Assembly (NCBI RefSeq): GCF_904848665.1
Contig: NZ_CAJHCQ010000012.1
Location: 186,001-250,000, forward strand
Origin: Paraburkholderia hiiakae
GTDB taxonomy: Bacteria; Pseudomonadota; Gammaproteobacteria; Burkholderiales; Burkholderiaceae
DNA: 64,000 nucleotides
Direction of reading: 5' to 3'
Within the stretch, counting starts at the first letter, position 1. Each line of letters starts with the position of its first letter. Below the pieces are notes generated by a model. That model saw only the letters and a program-made list of their open reading frames with translations, was not told where the DNA came from and ran no database searches. This document shows positions 9,099-16,668 of this stretch, one piece after another. The position numbers and the translations under genes were made by a program.

Positions 9099-9587
9099 TC
9101 AGGCCAAGCGCATCCACACATGAGGAATGCCGTCTTCGTCGTGAATCCCGCCAACGGGTGAAAAGCCGAACGCGCCGTAGAACTTCTGTAGATGCGCCTG
9201 GGCGTGCAGACGCATCGCGACGTCCGGCCATTGGTGCACGATCTGCGCGATGACGCGTTCGAGCAGCGCGTTGCCGAGCTTGATGCCGCGATGGTTCTGC
9301 GACGTCACCACGCGGCCGATACGCACGTCAGCGTCCTGCGCGTCGGGCAGCAGCACGCGCAAATAGCCGGCTAGCTCTCGCTCGCCGCCCTGCTCGCTCC
9401 ATGCGAACAGATGCCACGCGCCGAAGTCGAGACCGTCGATATCGCCATACACGCAGTTCTGCTCGACGACGAACGCATCGGAGCGCAGTTTGAGCATGGC
9501 GTAGACTTCACGCGCGTCGAGCGCATCAAAAGCTTTCCATTGCCAGTCGAATTGGGGCGGCGGCAAGGCGGTGGACTGCACGGTCAT
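9099..9587 (-). CDS. ElaA-like GNAT N-acetyltransferase
   Basis: A GNAT acetyltransferase of the ElaA type (162 residues from ATG 9587). Signatures are LRSDAFVVEQNCVYGDIDG, the acetyl-CoA loop RIGRVVTSQNHRGIKLGNAL and the C-terminal FYGAFGFSPVG. ElaA proteins have no well-established substrate, so I assign none. ATG 9611 is an alternative start adding MFRWKSQT; neither site has a strong ribosome site. It is a single gene, convergent with ctaG. Confidence 0.85.
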   Translation of the reverse strand: MTVQSTALPPPQFDWQWKAFDALDAREVYAMLKLRSDAFVVEQNCVYGDIDGLDFGAWHLFAWSEQGGERELAGYLRVLLPDAQDADVRIGRVVTSQNHRGIKLGNALLERVIAQIVHQWPDVAMRLHAQAHLQKFYGAFGFSPVGGIHDEDGIPHVWMRLA

Positions 9588-9684
9588 GGTCTGTGATTTC
9601 CATCTAAACATCGTGAATGGCCACGATTATGCCGCGCGCCGCGCGCGCCACAAAACCGCCACTCAGGTAGCACTCAGGTACCCC

Positions 9685-9957
9685 TCACTTTCGCCGGCGC
9701 GGTTGCTCGTATTTGCGCCAGTACTGGAACGGATCTTCATGCAGATCGATGTCGAGATCGACGATGCGCGCCTGCATGCTCTCCTGCGCGTCGGCAATGG
9801 CCTTGTTATAGACCGCCGGCGCGATCTCTTCGAGAAAGAAGCCCAGCAGCGCGCCCGCCGCGACGTTGCCGATCGGCTCTTCCATGTTCGCGTCGAAATA
9901 GCGCTGGATGGAGGCGATCGCTTCGCTGCGCGCGTCTTCGGGGAGTTCGATGGACAT
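9685..9957 (-). CDS. DUF2164 family small protein
   Basis: A 90-residue soluble acidic protein with a highly charged C-terminus ending KYEQPRRRK. The core IELPEDARSEAIASIQRYFD and IGNVAAGALLGFFLEEIAPAVYN match the DUF2164 family as I know it; no function is established. Open sequence continues upstream of ATG 9957, but there it reads across the tRNA-Cys region, so the shorter start is preferred. It is flanked upstream by the tRNA-Cys terminator. Confidence 0.8.
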   Translation of the reverse strand: MSIELPEDARSEAIASIQRYFDANMEEPIGNVAAGALLGFFLEEIAPAVYNKAIADAQESMQARIVDLDIDLHEDPFQYWRKYEQPRRRK

Positions 9958-10040
9958 GTCGGGAAACCGGAGAGGATGGGTTCCGGCTATTTTGCGCCGC
10001 GTGCGCGGGCACGTAGCCAAAAACGCAGCAATCCGGCCGC

Positions 10041-10076
10041 AAAAAACAAAAGCCACCCGAAGGTGGCTTTTGTTTT
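10041..10076 (-). terminator. Intrinsic terminator of the tRNA-Cys transcript
   Basis: ACAAAAGCCACC pairs with GGTGGCTTTTGT around CGAA (stem about 10046-10073), and an A run at 10041-10046 gives a U-run on the minus strand. It begins a few bases after the 3' end of tRNA-Cys. Confidence 0.88.
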
Positions 10077-10081
10077 GCATC

Positions 10082-10155
10082 TGGAGGCGCGAGCCGGAGT
10101 CGAACCGGCCTACACGGCTTTGCAGGCCGCTGCATAACCGCTTTGCTATCGCGCC
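10082..10155 (-). tRNA. tRNA-Cys (GCA)
   Basis: Read on the minus strand, the acceptor arm GGCGCGA pairs with TCGCGCC. The anticodon loop contains GCA, the T-arm holds GGTTCGACTCC and CCA is encoded at the end, giving 74 nt. It follows two tRNA-Gly genes downstream of pgsA, as in the E. coli uvrC-pgsA-glyW-cysT order. Confidence 0.95.
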
Positions 10156-10244
10156 AGAAGCGGACTGACCGGAATGAAGCAAACATGACGCACACTGCGT
10201 GCGCCCGCAACGACCGGACAGATTTGTTTGATGGCTTTGGGATG

Positions 10245-10272
10245 GCTATATACGCTGATCAAAGCCTGCCAA
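10245..10272 (-). promoter_or_regulatory. Candidate sigma-70 promoter for tRNA-Cys
   Basis: On the minus strand TTGGCA (10272-10267) is followed after 16 nt by TATAGC (10250-10245), about 90 nt before the tRNA. A terminator precedes this region, so a separate promoter is expected. The match is moderate. Confidence 0.35.
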
Positions 10273-10274
10273 AC

Positions 10275-10296
10275 AAAAAGGGAAGCGCTGCTTCCC
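10275..10296 (-). terminator. Intrinsic terminator after tRNA-Gly
   Basis: GGGAAGC (10280-10286) pairs with GCTTCCC (10290-10296), and the minus strand then has a T run from the A run at 10275-10279. It lies just downstream of the first-listed tRNA-Gly and should separate the Gly transcript from tRNA-Cys. Confidence 0.7.
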
Positions 10297-10305
10297 CTTG
10301 GCATT

Positions 10306-10381
10306 TGGAGCGGGAGACGAGTCTCGAACTCGCGACCTCAACCTTGGCAAGGTTGCGCTCTACCAACTGAGCTACTCCCGC
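10306..10381 (-). tRNA. tRNA-Gly (GCC), copy proximal to tRNA-Cys
   Basis: On the minus strand GCGGGAG pairs with CTCCCGC, the D-arm has AGCTCAGTTGG, the anticodon loop has GCC and the T-loop has GTTCGAGAC. CCA is encoded and the length is 76 nt. It is identical to the copy at 10460-10535. Confidence 0.96.
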
Positions 10382-10459
10382 AAATGTCCTGCTTTACTGC
10401 GATTTTCCTGCTTCGGCGCTTCGTTTTTCTCTACTGCAAAAACGCCGCACCTTAAATTC

Positions 10460-10535
10460 TGGAGCGGGAGACGAGTCTCGAACTCGCGACCTCAACCTTG
10501 GCAAGGTTGCGCTCTACCAACTGAGCTACTCCCGC
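10460..10535 (-). tRNA. tRNA-Gly (GCC), copy proximal to the promoter
   Basis: Identical 76-nt sequence to the copy at 10306-10381, with 78 nt between them and no terminator-like hairpin in that spacer, so both copies are probably cut from one transcript starting near 10635. Confidence 0.96.
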
Positions 10536-10641
10536 ATATTTGCTTCAGACTTCGCCGAATTTGCACCTAACTTCAGCTTATCTTCTGCTATCTCCACCGC
10601 ATCTGCCTGTTTGCTACTGCGTCGTGCAGCGGAGAAGTGAG

Positions 10642-10670
10642 ATTATGTATAACCCTCAGAATCGTGTCAA
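10642..10670 (-). promoter_or_regulatory. Strong sigma-70 promoter of the tRNA-Gly genes
   Basis: Minus strand: perfect -35 TTGACA (10670-10665), 17-nt spacer, -10 CATAAT (10647-10642). It lies about 107 nt upstream of the first tRNA-Gly and 54 nt after the end of pgsA. Confidence 0.85.
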
Positions 10671-10723
10671 CCCCTTCGTGTGATCTTTTTGGAAAAAGAC
10701 GCATGGGGTTCACAGCAGTCTGC

Positions 10724-11314
10724 TCACAGACTTCCCCGTTCGCGGATCTGGGGCCAAGCGAGCTTCATGTAATAGAGCATCGACCATATCGTGAGGAACG
10801 CCGCGACGTAGATGAGCCACGCGCCCCACACACGCGAGTCGAACAGCGTCACGCCGCCGAGCGTAAGCGGCGCGTAGAACAACAGCATGGGAATCGCGAT
10901 CATCTGGCACGCGGTCTTGAACTTGCCGAGCGAATTCACGGCCACGCTCTTCGACGCGCCAATTTGCGCCATCCATTCGCGCAGCGCCGAAATCGCGATT
11001 TCGCGTCCGACGATCACGAGCGCGATTACAGCGTCGAGCCGCTGCAGATGCACGAGCACGAGCAGCGCCGCGGTCACCATCAACTTGTCGGCAACGGGAT
11101 CGAGGAATGCACCGAACGAGGACGTCTGATTCCACTTGCGCGCGAGAAAACCGTCGAACCAGTCGGTGAGCGCCGCCAGCACGAAAAGCAGCATCGCCAG
11201 CACGTTCTGCTGCATCGGGGAAAGCATCGTCTGCGGCAGATAGAACACGCCAACCACGAGCGGAATCGCCAGGATCCGCAGCCAGGTCAGGAGAATCGGA
11301 ATATTGAACGGCAT
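10724..11314 (-). CDS. pgsA: CDP-diacylglycerol--glycerol-3-phosphate 3-phosphatidyltransferase
   Basis: PgsA makes phosphatidylglycerophosphate, the committed step to phosphatidylglycerol and cardiolipin, in the inner membrane. The 196-residue polytopic protein carries the CDP-alcohol phosphotransferase signature D-G-x2-A-R-x8-G-x3-D-x3-D, read as DWFDGFLARKW followed by GAFLDPVADK. N-terminal PFNIPILLTWLRIL is typical of PgsA. It follows uvrC by 123 nt on the same strand and precedes the tRNA-Gly and tRNA-Cys genes, a conserved proteobacterial arrangement. Confidence 0.95.
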   Translation of the reverse strand: MPFNIPILLTWLRILAIPLVVGVFYLPQTMLSPMQQNVLAMLLFVLAALTDWFDGFLARKWNQTSSFGAFLDPVADKLMVTAALLVLVHLQRLDAVIALVIVGREIAISALREWMAQIGASKSVAVNSLGKFKTACQMIAIPMLLFYAPLTLGGVTLFDSRVWGAWLIYVAAFLTIWSMLYYMKLAWPQIRERGSL

Positions 11315-11437
11315 CGGCTGGCGCTATCTGTCGGGGGAGATGCAATTATGGGAGATGCAATTGTGCCGCGTCGCCGCACCTGCCACAAGCAACCGTAAGG
11401 ATTGGCCGGGCCGGACCCGGCCTGCGAGGCCGCCGCA

Positions 11438-13690
11438 TCAGTGAAGCTGCTGGTAGATCTGCTCGGCGAGCGAGTGCGAGATCCCCTCCACGCTCGCCAG
11501 ATCCTCAACGCTGGCCGCCATCACGCCGCGCAGGCCACCAAAGCGCGCGAGCAGCCGCTGGCGACGCTTCGCCCCCACGCCTTCCAGTTCTTCGAGCCGC
11601 GAAGTCTGGCGCGTTTTGCCGCGCTTCGCGCGCATGCCCGTGATGGCGAAGCGGTGGGCCTCGTCGCGGATCTGCGCGACGAGCATGAGCGCAGCGCTCT
11701 CCTTGCCGAGTTCAAGCGGCGCACGGCCATCGGCGAACACGAGCGTTTCGAGACCGACCTTGCGCCCCTCGCCCTTCGCCACGCCCACCAGCATCGAGGG
11801 ATCGAGACCCAGTTCGGTGAACACCTGACGCGCGATCTCGACCTGCCCCTTGCCGCCGTCGATCAGCACGATGTTGGGTAGCGTGCCGCCGGGCGGCGGG
11901 GCTTCGAGGGCCTCGACGGCCTCGTTGGCTTCCACGGCGTCCGACGCTGCATTCGGGTCAGCGGGATCGGGCGCCGGGACGGGTGGCGGCGCCTCAAGGC
12001 TTTCAGCGCGCGCCGCTTGCGCGACCATCTTCTCGTAACGGCGCGTGAGCACCTGGCGCATGGCGGCGTAGTCGTCGCCGGGCGTGATGCCGGTGATGTT
12101 GTAGCGGCGATATTCGGCCGACTGCATCTTGTGATGGTGATAGACCACGCATGACGCCTGCGTCGCCTCGCCCATCGTGTGGCTGATGTCGAAGCACTCG
12201 ATGCGCAAATGCGCGAGATCGTCGAGCTCGAGCCCGAGCAGTTGCGCAAGCGTGCGCGTGCGAGCCTGCTGCGAACCCTGCTCGGAGAGCAGGCGCGCGA
12301 GCGCGAGCCGCGCGTTCTGCTCGGCCATCGCGAGCCATGCGCGCTTCTGACCTTGCGGCTGACGCAGCACCGTGACCTTGTGCCCGGCTTGCTCGCTCAG
12401 TACATCGACGAGTTCGCGGTTTGCGGGCGGATGACTCACGACCAGCACGGGCGGCACGCGGTTGCCGAAATAGTGCTGCGCGATGAAGGCGTCGAGCACT
12501 TCGGATTCGATGCCGATCTCACGCTTCCTGCGCGAATCCGCTTGCGGCTCGAGCGCGGGCGTGGCGGCGGGTGGATCGGATTCGGCATCGCCTGCATCGT
12601 CGCTTGCATTGTCTTCATCGTCCGCGAGGTCGGCCGCGATGGCGAGCGGATCCGCTTCGAGCGCCGCATCGTCTCGCGCGTCGGCCTCTTGCGCTTCCTC
12701 GACATAATCCTCCACTGTCTTGCGCGCAAGCGAAGGCAACGACTTCAGCGCGCTCGCCGCGACCACGGTATCGCTGTCGATTTCCTCGGCAACGCCGCCC
12801 TCTTCGTCGGTGAGCGCGCGCTCCACATGCGCCGGGAAATACGCCTTGTCGCCCAGATGCCGGCCGCCGCGCACCATCGCAAGATTCACGCAGACGCGCC
12901 CGCCCAGCGCCACCACGGCAAGAATGTCGACGTCGCTCTCGCTACCCGTTTCGATGGCCTGCTGGTGCAGCACGGTCGATAGCGAACTCATCTGGTTGCG
13001 CACCGATGCCGCCTGCTCGAACTTCAGCTCCGAGGCGAACGCATGCATCTTCGTCTCGAGCTCCTTCATCACCTCGTTCTGACGGCCGAGCAGAAAGCGC
13101 GAGGCGTTGTTCACGTCGCGCGCGTAATCCTCTTCGCCGATCGCACCCACGCAAGGCGCCGTGCACCGACCGATCTGATGCAGGAGGCAAGGCCGCGTGC
13201 GGTTGTTGAACACCGAGTCCTCGCAGGTGCGCAACTGGAACACGCGCTGCAGGATCTGGATACTCTCGCGCACGGCCGAGGCGCTAGGAAACGGCCCGAA
13301 GTACTGGTTGTTGCGATCGACTGCGCCGCGGTAGTACGCCATGCGCGGGAACGTGTGCCCGGTGATCTTGAGAAACGGATAGGACTTGTCGTCGCGAAAC
13401 AGGATGTTGTACCGCGGCGTGAGTGCCTTGATGAGATTGTTCTCGAGCAGCAGCGCCTCGGCCTCGGAACGCGTGACCGTGGTTTCGATGCGCGCAATAC
13501 GCGTGACCATCATCGCGATGCGCGGCGAAAGCTGCGTCTTGGTGAAGTAGCTCGACACGCGCTTTTTCAGGTCGCGCGCCTTGCCGACGTAGAGGACCGC
13601 GCCTTGCGCGTCGTAGTAGCGATACACGCCCGGCAGATGCGGCAACTGCGTGAGCGCCTTTTTCGGGTCGAAAACGTCGGTGTCGGTCAT
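11438..13690 (-). CDS. uvrC: Excinuclease ABC subunit C, with two extra inserts
   Basis: UvrC makes both incisions in nucleotide excision repair. The 750-residue product opens with the GIY-YIG nuclease (LPHLPGVYRYYDAQG, VLYVGKARDLKKRV), continues with a Cys-rich patch and UVR helices, then the RNase H-like nuclease (IECFDISHTMGE, IVLIDGGKGQVEIA) and a C-terminal helix-hairpin-helix. It is about 140 residues longer than E. coli UvrC because of two low-complexity inserts: an acidic Asp/Glu/Ala stretch near residues 323-393, and a Pro/Ala/Glu stretch near 560-603 inside the second nuclease domain, before the GGKGQ motif. Catalytic motifs look intact. Confidence 0.95.
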   Translation of the reverse strand: MTDTDVFDPKKALTQLPHLPGVYRYYDAQGAVLYVGKARDLKKRVSSYFTKTQLSPRIAMMVTRIARIETTVTRSEAEALLLENNLIKALTPRYNILFRDDKSYPFLKITGHTFPRMAYYRGAVDRNNQYFGPFPSASAVRESIQILQRVFQLRTCEDSVFNNRTRPCLLHQIGRCTAPCVGAIGEEDYARDVNNASRFLLGRQNEVMKELETKMHAFASELKFEQAASVRNQMSSLSTVLHQQAIETGSESDVDILAVVALGGRVCVNLAMVRGGRHLGDKAYFPAHVERALTDEEGGVAEEIDSDTVVAASALKSLPSLARKTVEDYVEEAQEADARDDAALEADPLAIAADLADDEDNASDDAGDAESDPPAATPALEPQADSRRKREIGIESEVLDAFIAQHYFGNRVPPVLVVSHPPANRELVDVLSEQAGHKVTVLRQPQGQKRAWLAMAEQNARLALARLLSEQGSQQARTRTLAQLLGLELDDLAHLRIECFDISHTMGEATQASCVVYHHHKMQSAEYRRYNITGITPGDDYAAMRQVLTRRYEKMVAQAARAESLEAPPPVPAPDPADPNAASDAVEANEAVEALEAPPPGGTLPNIVLIDGGKGQVEIARQVFTELGLDPSMLVGVAKGEGRKVGLETLVFADGRAPLELGKESAALMLVAQIRDEAHRFAITGMRAKRGKTRQTSRLEELEGVGAKRRQRLLARFGGLRGVMAASVEDLASVEGISHSLAEQIYQQLH

Positions 13691-13902
13691 CCAGTTTCGG
13701 GGACGGGAGTTGCGTCGAGATAGGTGAGACGTTGCAGAGCGCGCCGCCGTCGCGACGCGTTCATGGCTGTGTCCTAAAATCGCAATTTTAGATCATTCCA
13801 TGCCGCACGGAATCAGTGCCGAACTTGCCAGCCGGGCGTTCTACGCCCGCTTGGGGCATGGCAGTCATGTTTCTGCGCGTCGCGCGCCACCCCACGCTAC
13901 CC

Positions 13903-15087
13903 ATGACAGAAGCTCACACTCCCGCCGCCGCTGACGATAGCACCATCGCCTGCGACCTCTTTTGCGCCGTCATCGACAATTTCGGCGACATCGGCGTGTG
14001 CTGGCGGCTCGCGCGCCAGCTCGCGCATGAGCACGGCTGGCAGGTGCGTCTGTTCGTCGACGACTTGCACGCGTTCCAGAAGCTCTGCCCCGCGCTCGAC
14101 GCGAGCCGCGCCACGCAATCGGTCGAGGGCGTGCTCGTCGAGCACTGGCACGAGCCCGGGCATGCGGGCGACACGCTGCAGATCGCCGATGTCGTCATCG
14201 AAGCGTTCGCGTGCGAGCTGCCGCCCGTCTACGTCGCGGCGATGGCCGAGCGCGTGCGCAAACCCGTCTGGCTCAACCTCGAATATTTGAGCGCAGAAGA
14301 CTGGGTGGCCGATTTTCATCTGCGACCCTCGCCGCACCCGCGCTACGCGCTCGCCAAGCACTTCTTCTTTCCCGGCCTTGGGCCCGGCACGGGGGGCGTG
14401 CTCAAGGAGCGCACGCTCGACGCCGCGCGCGCGGACTTCGAGCGCTCGCAAGACGCCCGTGCTGCGTGGTGGCAGCGCGCCACGGGCGGCCCGCCTCCCG
14501 GGCCGGAAGCCACCGTGATCTCGCTTTTCGCCTACGAGAACCCAGCCGTCGATCACTTGCTGGAGCAATGGCGCGACGGCCCGGCGCCGGTGGTTCTGCT
14601 CGTGCCGGAGGGCCGGATCTCTGGCGCGCTCGCGCGCTTTTTTGGGGAGCCGGCGTTCCGCGCGGGCTCTCAGGCCAGGCGCGGCGCGTTGCACGCGCAC
14701 GCGCTTGCGTTCACCGAGCAGCGCGGTTACGACCCTTTGCTCTGGGCGAGCGATCTGAACTTCGTGCGCGGCGAGGACTCGTTCGTGCGCGCACAATGGG
14801 CCGCGCGACCGTTTGTCTGGCACATCTACCCGCAACCCGACGACGCTCACCTGCCAAAGCTCGACGCTGCGCTCGCGCACTACGGCCGCACGTTGCCAGA
14901 GGCGCCGCGCGCCGCGCTCGAGCGCTTCTGGCATGCGTGGAATGGCCGCGGCACGCCAGACTGGGCCGAGTTCGCGCAACATCTGCCCTTCTACGCGGCG
15001 CGCGCGAACGCCTGGGCCGCCGAGCTCGGGCAGGTTGGCGATCTCGCCGGAAATCTCGCCGGATTCGCAAAAAGTCAGTTAAAATAA
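13903..15087 (+). CDS. earP: EF-P arginine rhamnosyltransferase EarP
   Basis: EarP adds rhamnose from dTDP-rhamnose to Arg32 of elongation factor P. The 394-residue product has the EarP hallmarks CDLFCAVIDNFGDIGVCWRL near the N-terminus and RGEDSFVRAQWAARPFVWHI near the C-terminus. I chose ATG 13903 (MTEAHTPAA); the frame stays open back to 13816 with earlier possible starts, but this choice gives a length close to the family. efp follows 171 nt downstream on the same strand and has arginine at position 32, which makes the assignment firm. Confidence 0.95.
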   Translation: MTEAHTPAAADDSTIACDLFCAVIDNFGDIGVCWRLARQLAHEHGWQVRLFVDDLHAFQKLCPALDASRATQSVEGVLVEHWHEPGHAGDTLQIADVVIEAFACELPPVYVAAMAERVRKPVWLNLEYLSAEDWVADFHLRPSPHPRYALAKHFFFPGLGPGTGGVLKERTLDAARADFERSQDARAAWWQRATGGPPPGPEATVISLFAYENPAVDHLLEQWRDGPAPVVLLVPEGRISGALARFFGEPAFRAGSQARRGALHAHALAFTEQRGYDPLLWASDLNFVRGEDSFVRAQWAARPFVWHIYPQPDDAHLPKLDAALAHYGRTLPEAPRAALERFWHAWNGRGTPDWAEFAQHLPFYAARANAWAAELGQVGDLAGNLAGFAKSQLK

Positions 15088-15204
15088 GCGGTTATCCGAC
15101 GGCAGCCGTCTCAAGCGCTTCGCGTTTCGCGCCCTCGTCGTTCATACGCGAATGAGGGTCGCAGTAACTGCACCAGCAGCACCAACCGAATCCGCTTGCG
15201 ACGT

Positions 15205-15233
15205 TTGCCGTCGAGCACACTCGAAGCTACTTA
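15205..15233 (+). promoter_or_regulatory. Candidate promoter of efp
   Basis: TTGCCG (15205-15210), 17-nt spacer, TACTTA (15228-15233), 25 nt before the efp start codon. The -10 is imperfect. The spacer includes an inverted TCGA...TCGA. EF-P is abundant, so a dedicated promoter is plausible. Confidence 0.4.
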
Positions 15234-15258
15234 AATCTGGACAGGACAGTTTTTTACT

Positions 15259-15816
15259 ATGAAGACCGCACAGGAACTCCGCGTCGGCAACGTCGTGATG
15301 ATTGGCAGCGACGCCATGGTCGTGCAAAAGGCCGAGTACAACAAATCGGGCCGTAACTCCGCCGTCGTGAAGATGAAGTTCAAGAATCTGCTGACCGGCG
15401 CGGGCATGGAAACCGTGTACAAGGCCGACGACAAGTTCGAAGTCGTGATGCTGGATCGCAAGGAAGTGACCTACTCGTACTTCGCCGACCCGATGTACGT
15501 GTTCATGGACGCCGACTACAACCAGTACGAAGTCGAAGGCGAGATGATGGCCGACGCCCTGAACTACCTCGAAGACGGCATGGGCTGCGAAGTCGTGTTC
15601 TACAACGAGAAGGCCATCTCGGTCGAACTGCCGACCGTGCTCGTGCGCGAGATCATCTACACGGAACCGGCCGTCAAGGGCGACACGTCGTCGGGTAAGG
15701 TCCTGAAGACCGCCAAGCTGAACACCGGCTTCGAACTGCAAGTGCCGCTCTTCTGCAACATCGGCGACAAGATCGAAATCGACACGCGTACGAACGAGTA
15801 CCGCAGCCGCGCCTAA
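15259..15816 (+). CDS. efp: Elongation factor P
   Basis: EF-P enters the ribosomal E site and speeds peptide bond formation at polyproline stretches. The protein has 185 residues and three beta-barrel domains, the full family length. The tip of the first domain reads NKSGRNSA with Arg32, the residue rhamnosylated by EarP, rather than the lysine modified by EpmA/B. A terminator follows at 15901. The upstream gene encodes EarP, so enzyme and target are neighbours. Confidence 0.98.
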   Translation: MKTAQELRVGNVVMIGSDAMVVQKAEYNKSGRNSAVVKMKFKNLLTGAGMETVYKADDKFEVVMLDRKEVTYSYFADPMYVFMDADYNQYEVEGEMMADALNYLEDGMGCEVVFYNEKAISVELPTVLVREIIYTEPAVKGDTSSGKVLKTAKLNTGFELQVPLFCNIGDKIEIDTRTNEYRSRA

Positions 15817-15900
15817 AGCCCTCTGCTGGCCACTGCGGTCTACTGCAGCGCAAGGACGCCTGCCCCGCTGCCCTCGCGGCAAAGGCGGCAAGCGTCGTGA

Positions 15901-15932
15901 AAGCGCCCCTCGGGGCGCTTTTTCTTTTTTTG
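15901..15932 (+). terminator. Intrinsic terminator of efp
   Basis: AAGCGCCCC pairs with GGGGCGCTT around TC, followed by TTT-C-TTTTTTT. It is 84 nt after the efp stop. Confidence 0.92.
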
Positions 15933-16129
15933 CTGAACGTGTATGTTTGAGAGTGCTACGGAAAACCTTACCGGTTATGCCTAACGAATTGCGTACTTGC
16001 CGCCTTCAGCAAGCAGGCGGCGAGCAAACGCAGCGCGCACCGGTCAGAGTGACTCCCGCGGCACGGTTTCTGCTGCAAGGTGAGAGAGCATGCGTTCCAC
16101 ACTCTTTCCCCCTTATCAGGAGAAACACA

Positions 16130-16339
16130 ATGAACAACGACATTGCTGAAGGCAAGTGGAAGCAGTTGATCGGCAAGGCCAAAGCGGCGTGGGGCGAGTT
16201 GACGGACGACGAACTCGCGAAAGCCGAAGGGCGCGCGGATCGGCTCGCCGGGCTAATCCAGGAACGTTACGGCAAGACGCGTGACGAGGCAGAACTGGAG
16301 GTGCGCCGCTGGTTCGACGCACACCGGCCGCTCGACTGA
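16130..16339 (+). CDS. CsbD family stress-response protein
   Basis: A 69-residue hydrophilic, highly charged protein. Its MNNDIAEGKWKQLIGKAKAAWG start matches CsbD proteins, which are small, probably helical general-stress proteins of unclear molecular role. AGGAG lies 7 nt upstream of ATG 16130 and fixes the start; the frame is open further upstream but without a better start. It stands alone, followed by the sigma-54 regulator gene after 329 nt. Confidence 0.88.
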   Translation: MNNDIAEGKWKQLIGKAKAAWGELTDDELAKAEGRADRLAGLIQERYGKTRDEAELEVRRWFDAHRPLD

Positions 16340-16668
16340 CGTACCGTCCGCGGCATGGCCGGTACGGTCGCCGCCCACTTGCAGGCAAACAGGGGGTTGC
16401 ACGCACGCCAAAGCGCCAGGCGCTTCGGGCTTGCGTTGCTGCCCGGCCGCCACGCTGCCGGGCAACGCCGTCGCGCCCCCGCTCTGGCGCAGCACAACTG
16501 GGAGGACCGGAACTGAACACCCCGCTTCGAGACATCTCCGTGGTCTCGGTGAAATCTTTCGCATCGTGCCGCGCTTACGCGCGCCGCGCGGCTGTCTGCC
16601 GGGGCGCGCACGCTACCCCGCGCGGGCAGCGCCGGCGCGCATGCGCTCATCCGTAAGCTGCTACCGCC
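16340..16668. other. Intergenic region upstream of the sigma-54 regulator gene
   Basis: 329 nt with no credible gene. It holds a GC-rich hairpin (TGCCCGGC at 16440-16447 with GCCGGGCA at 16457-16464) lacking a T run, and no recognisable sigma-54 -24/-12 element on either strand. Promoter not identified. Confidence 0.5.

Noticed and set aside
9661..9680. Short direct repeat ACTCAGGTA repeated twice near the DUF2164 gene end
   Set aside because: Nine bases twice, 2 nt apart; too short to treat as more than chance.
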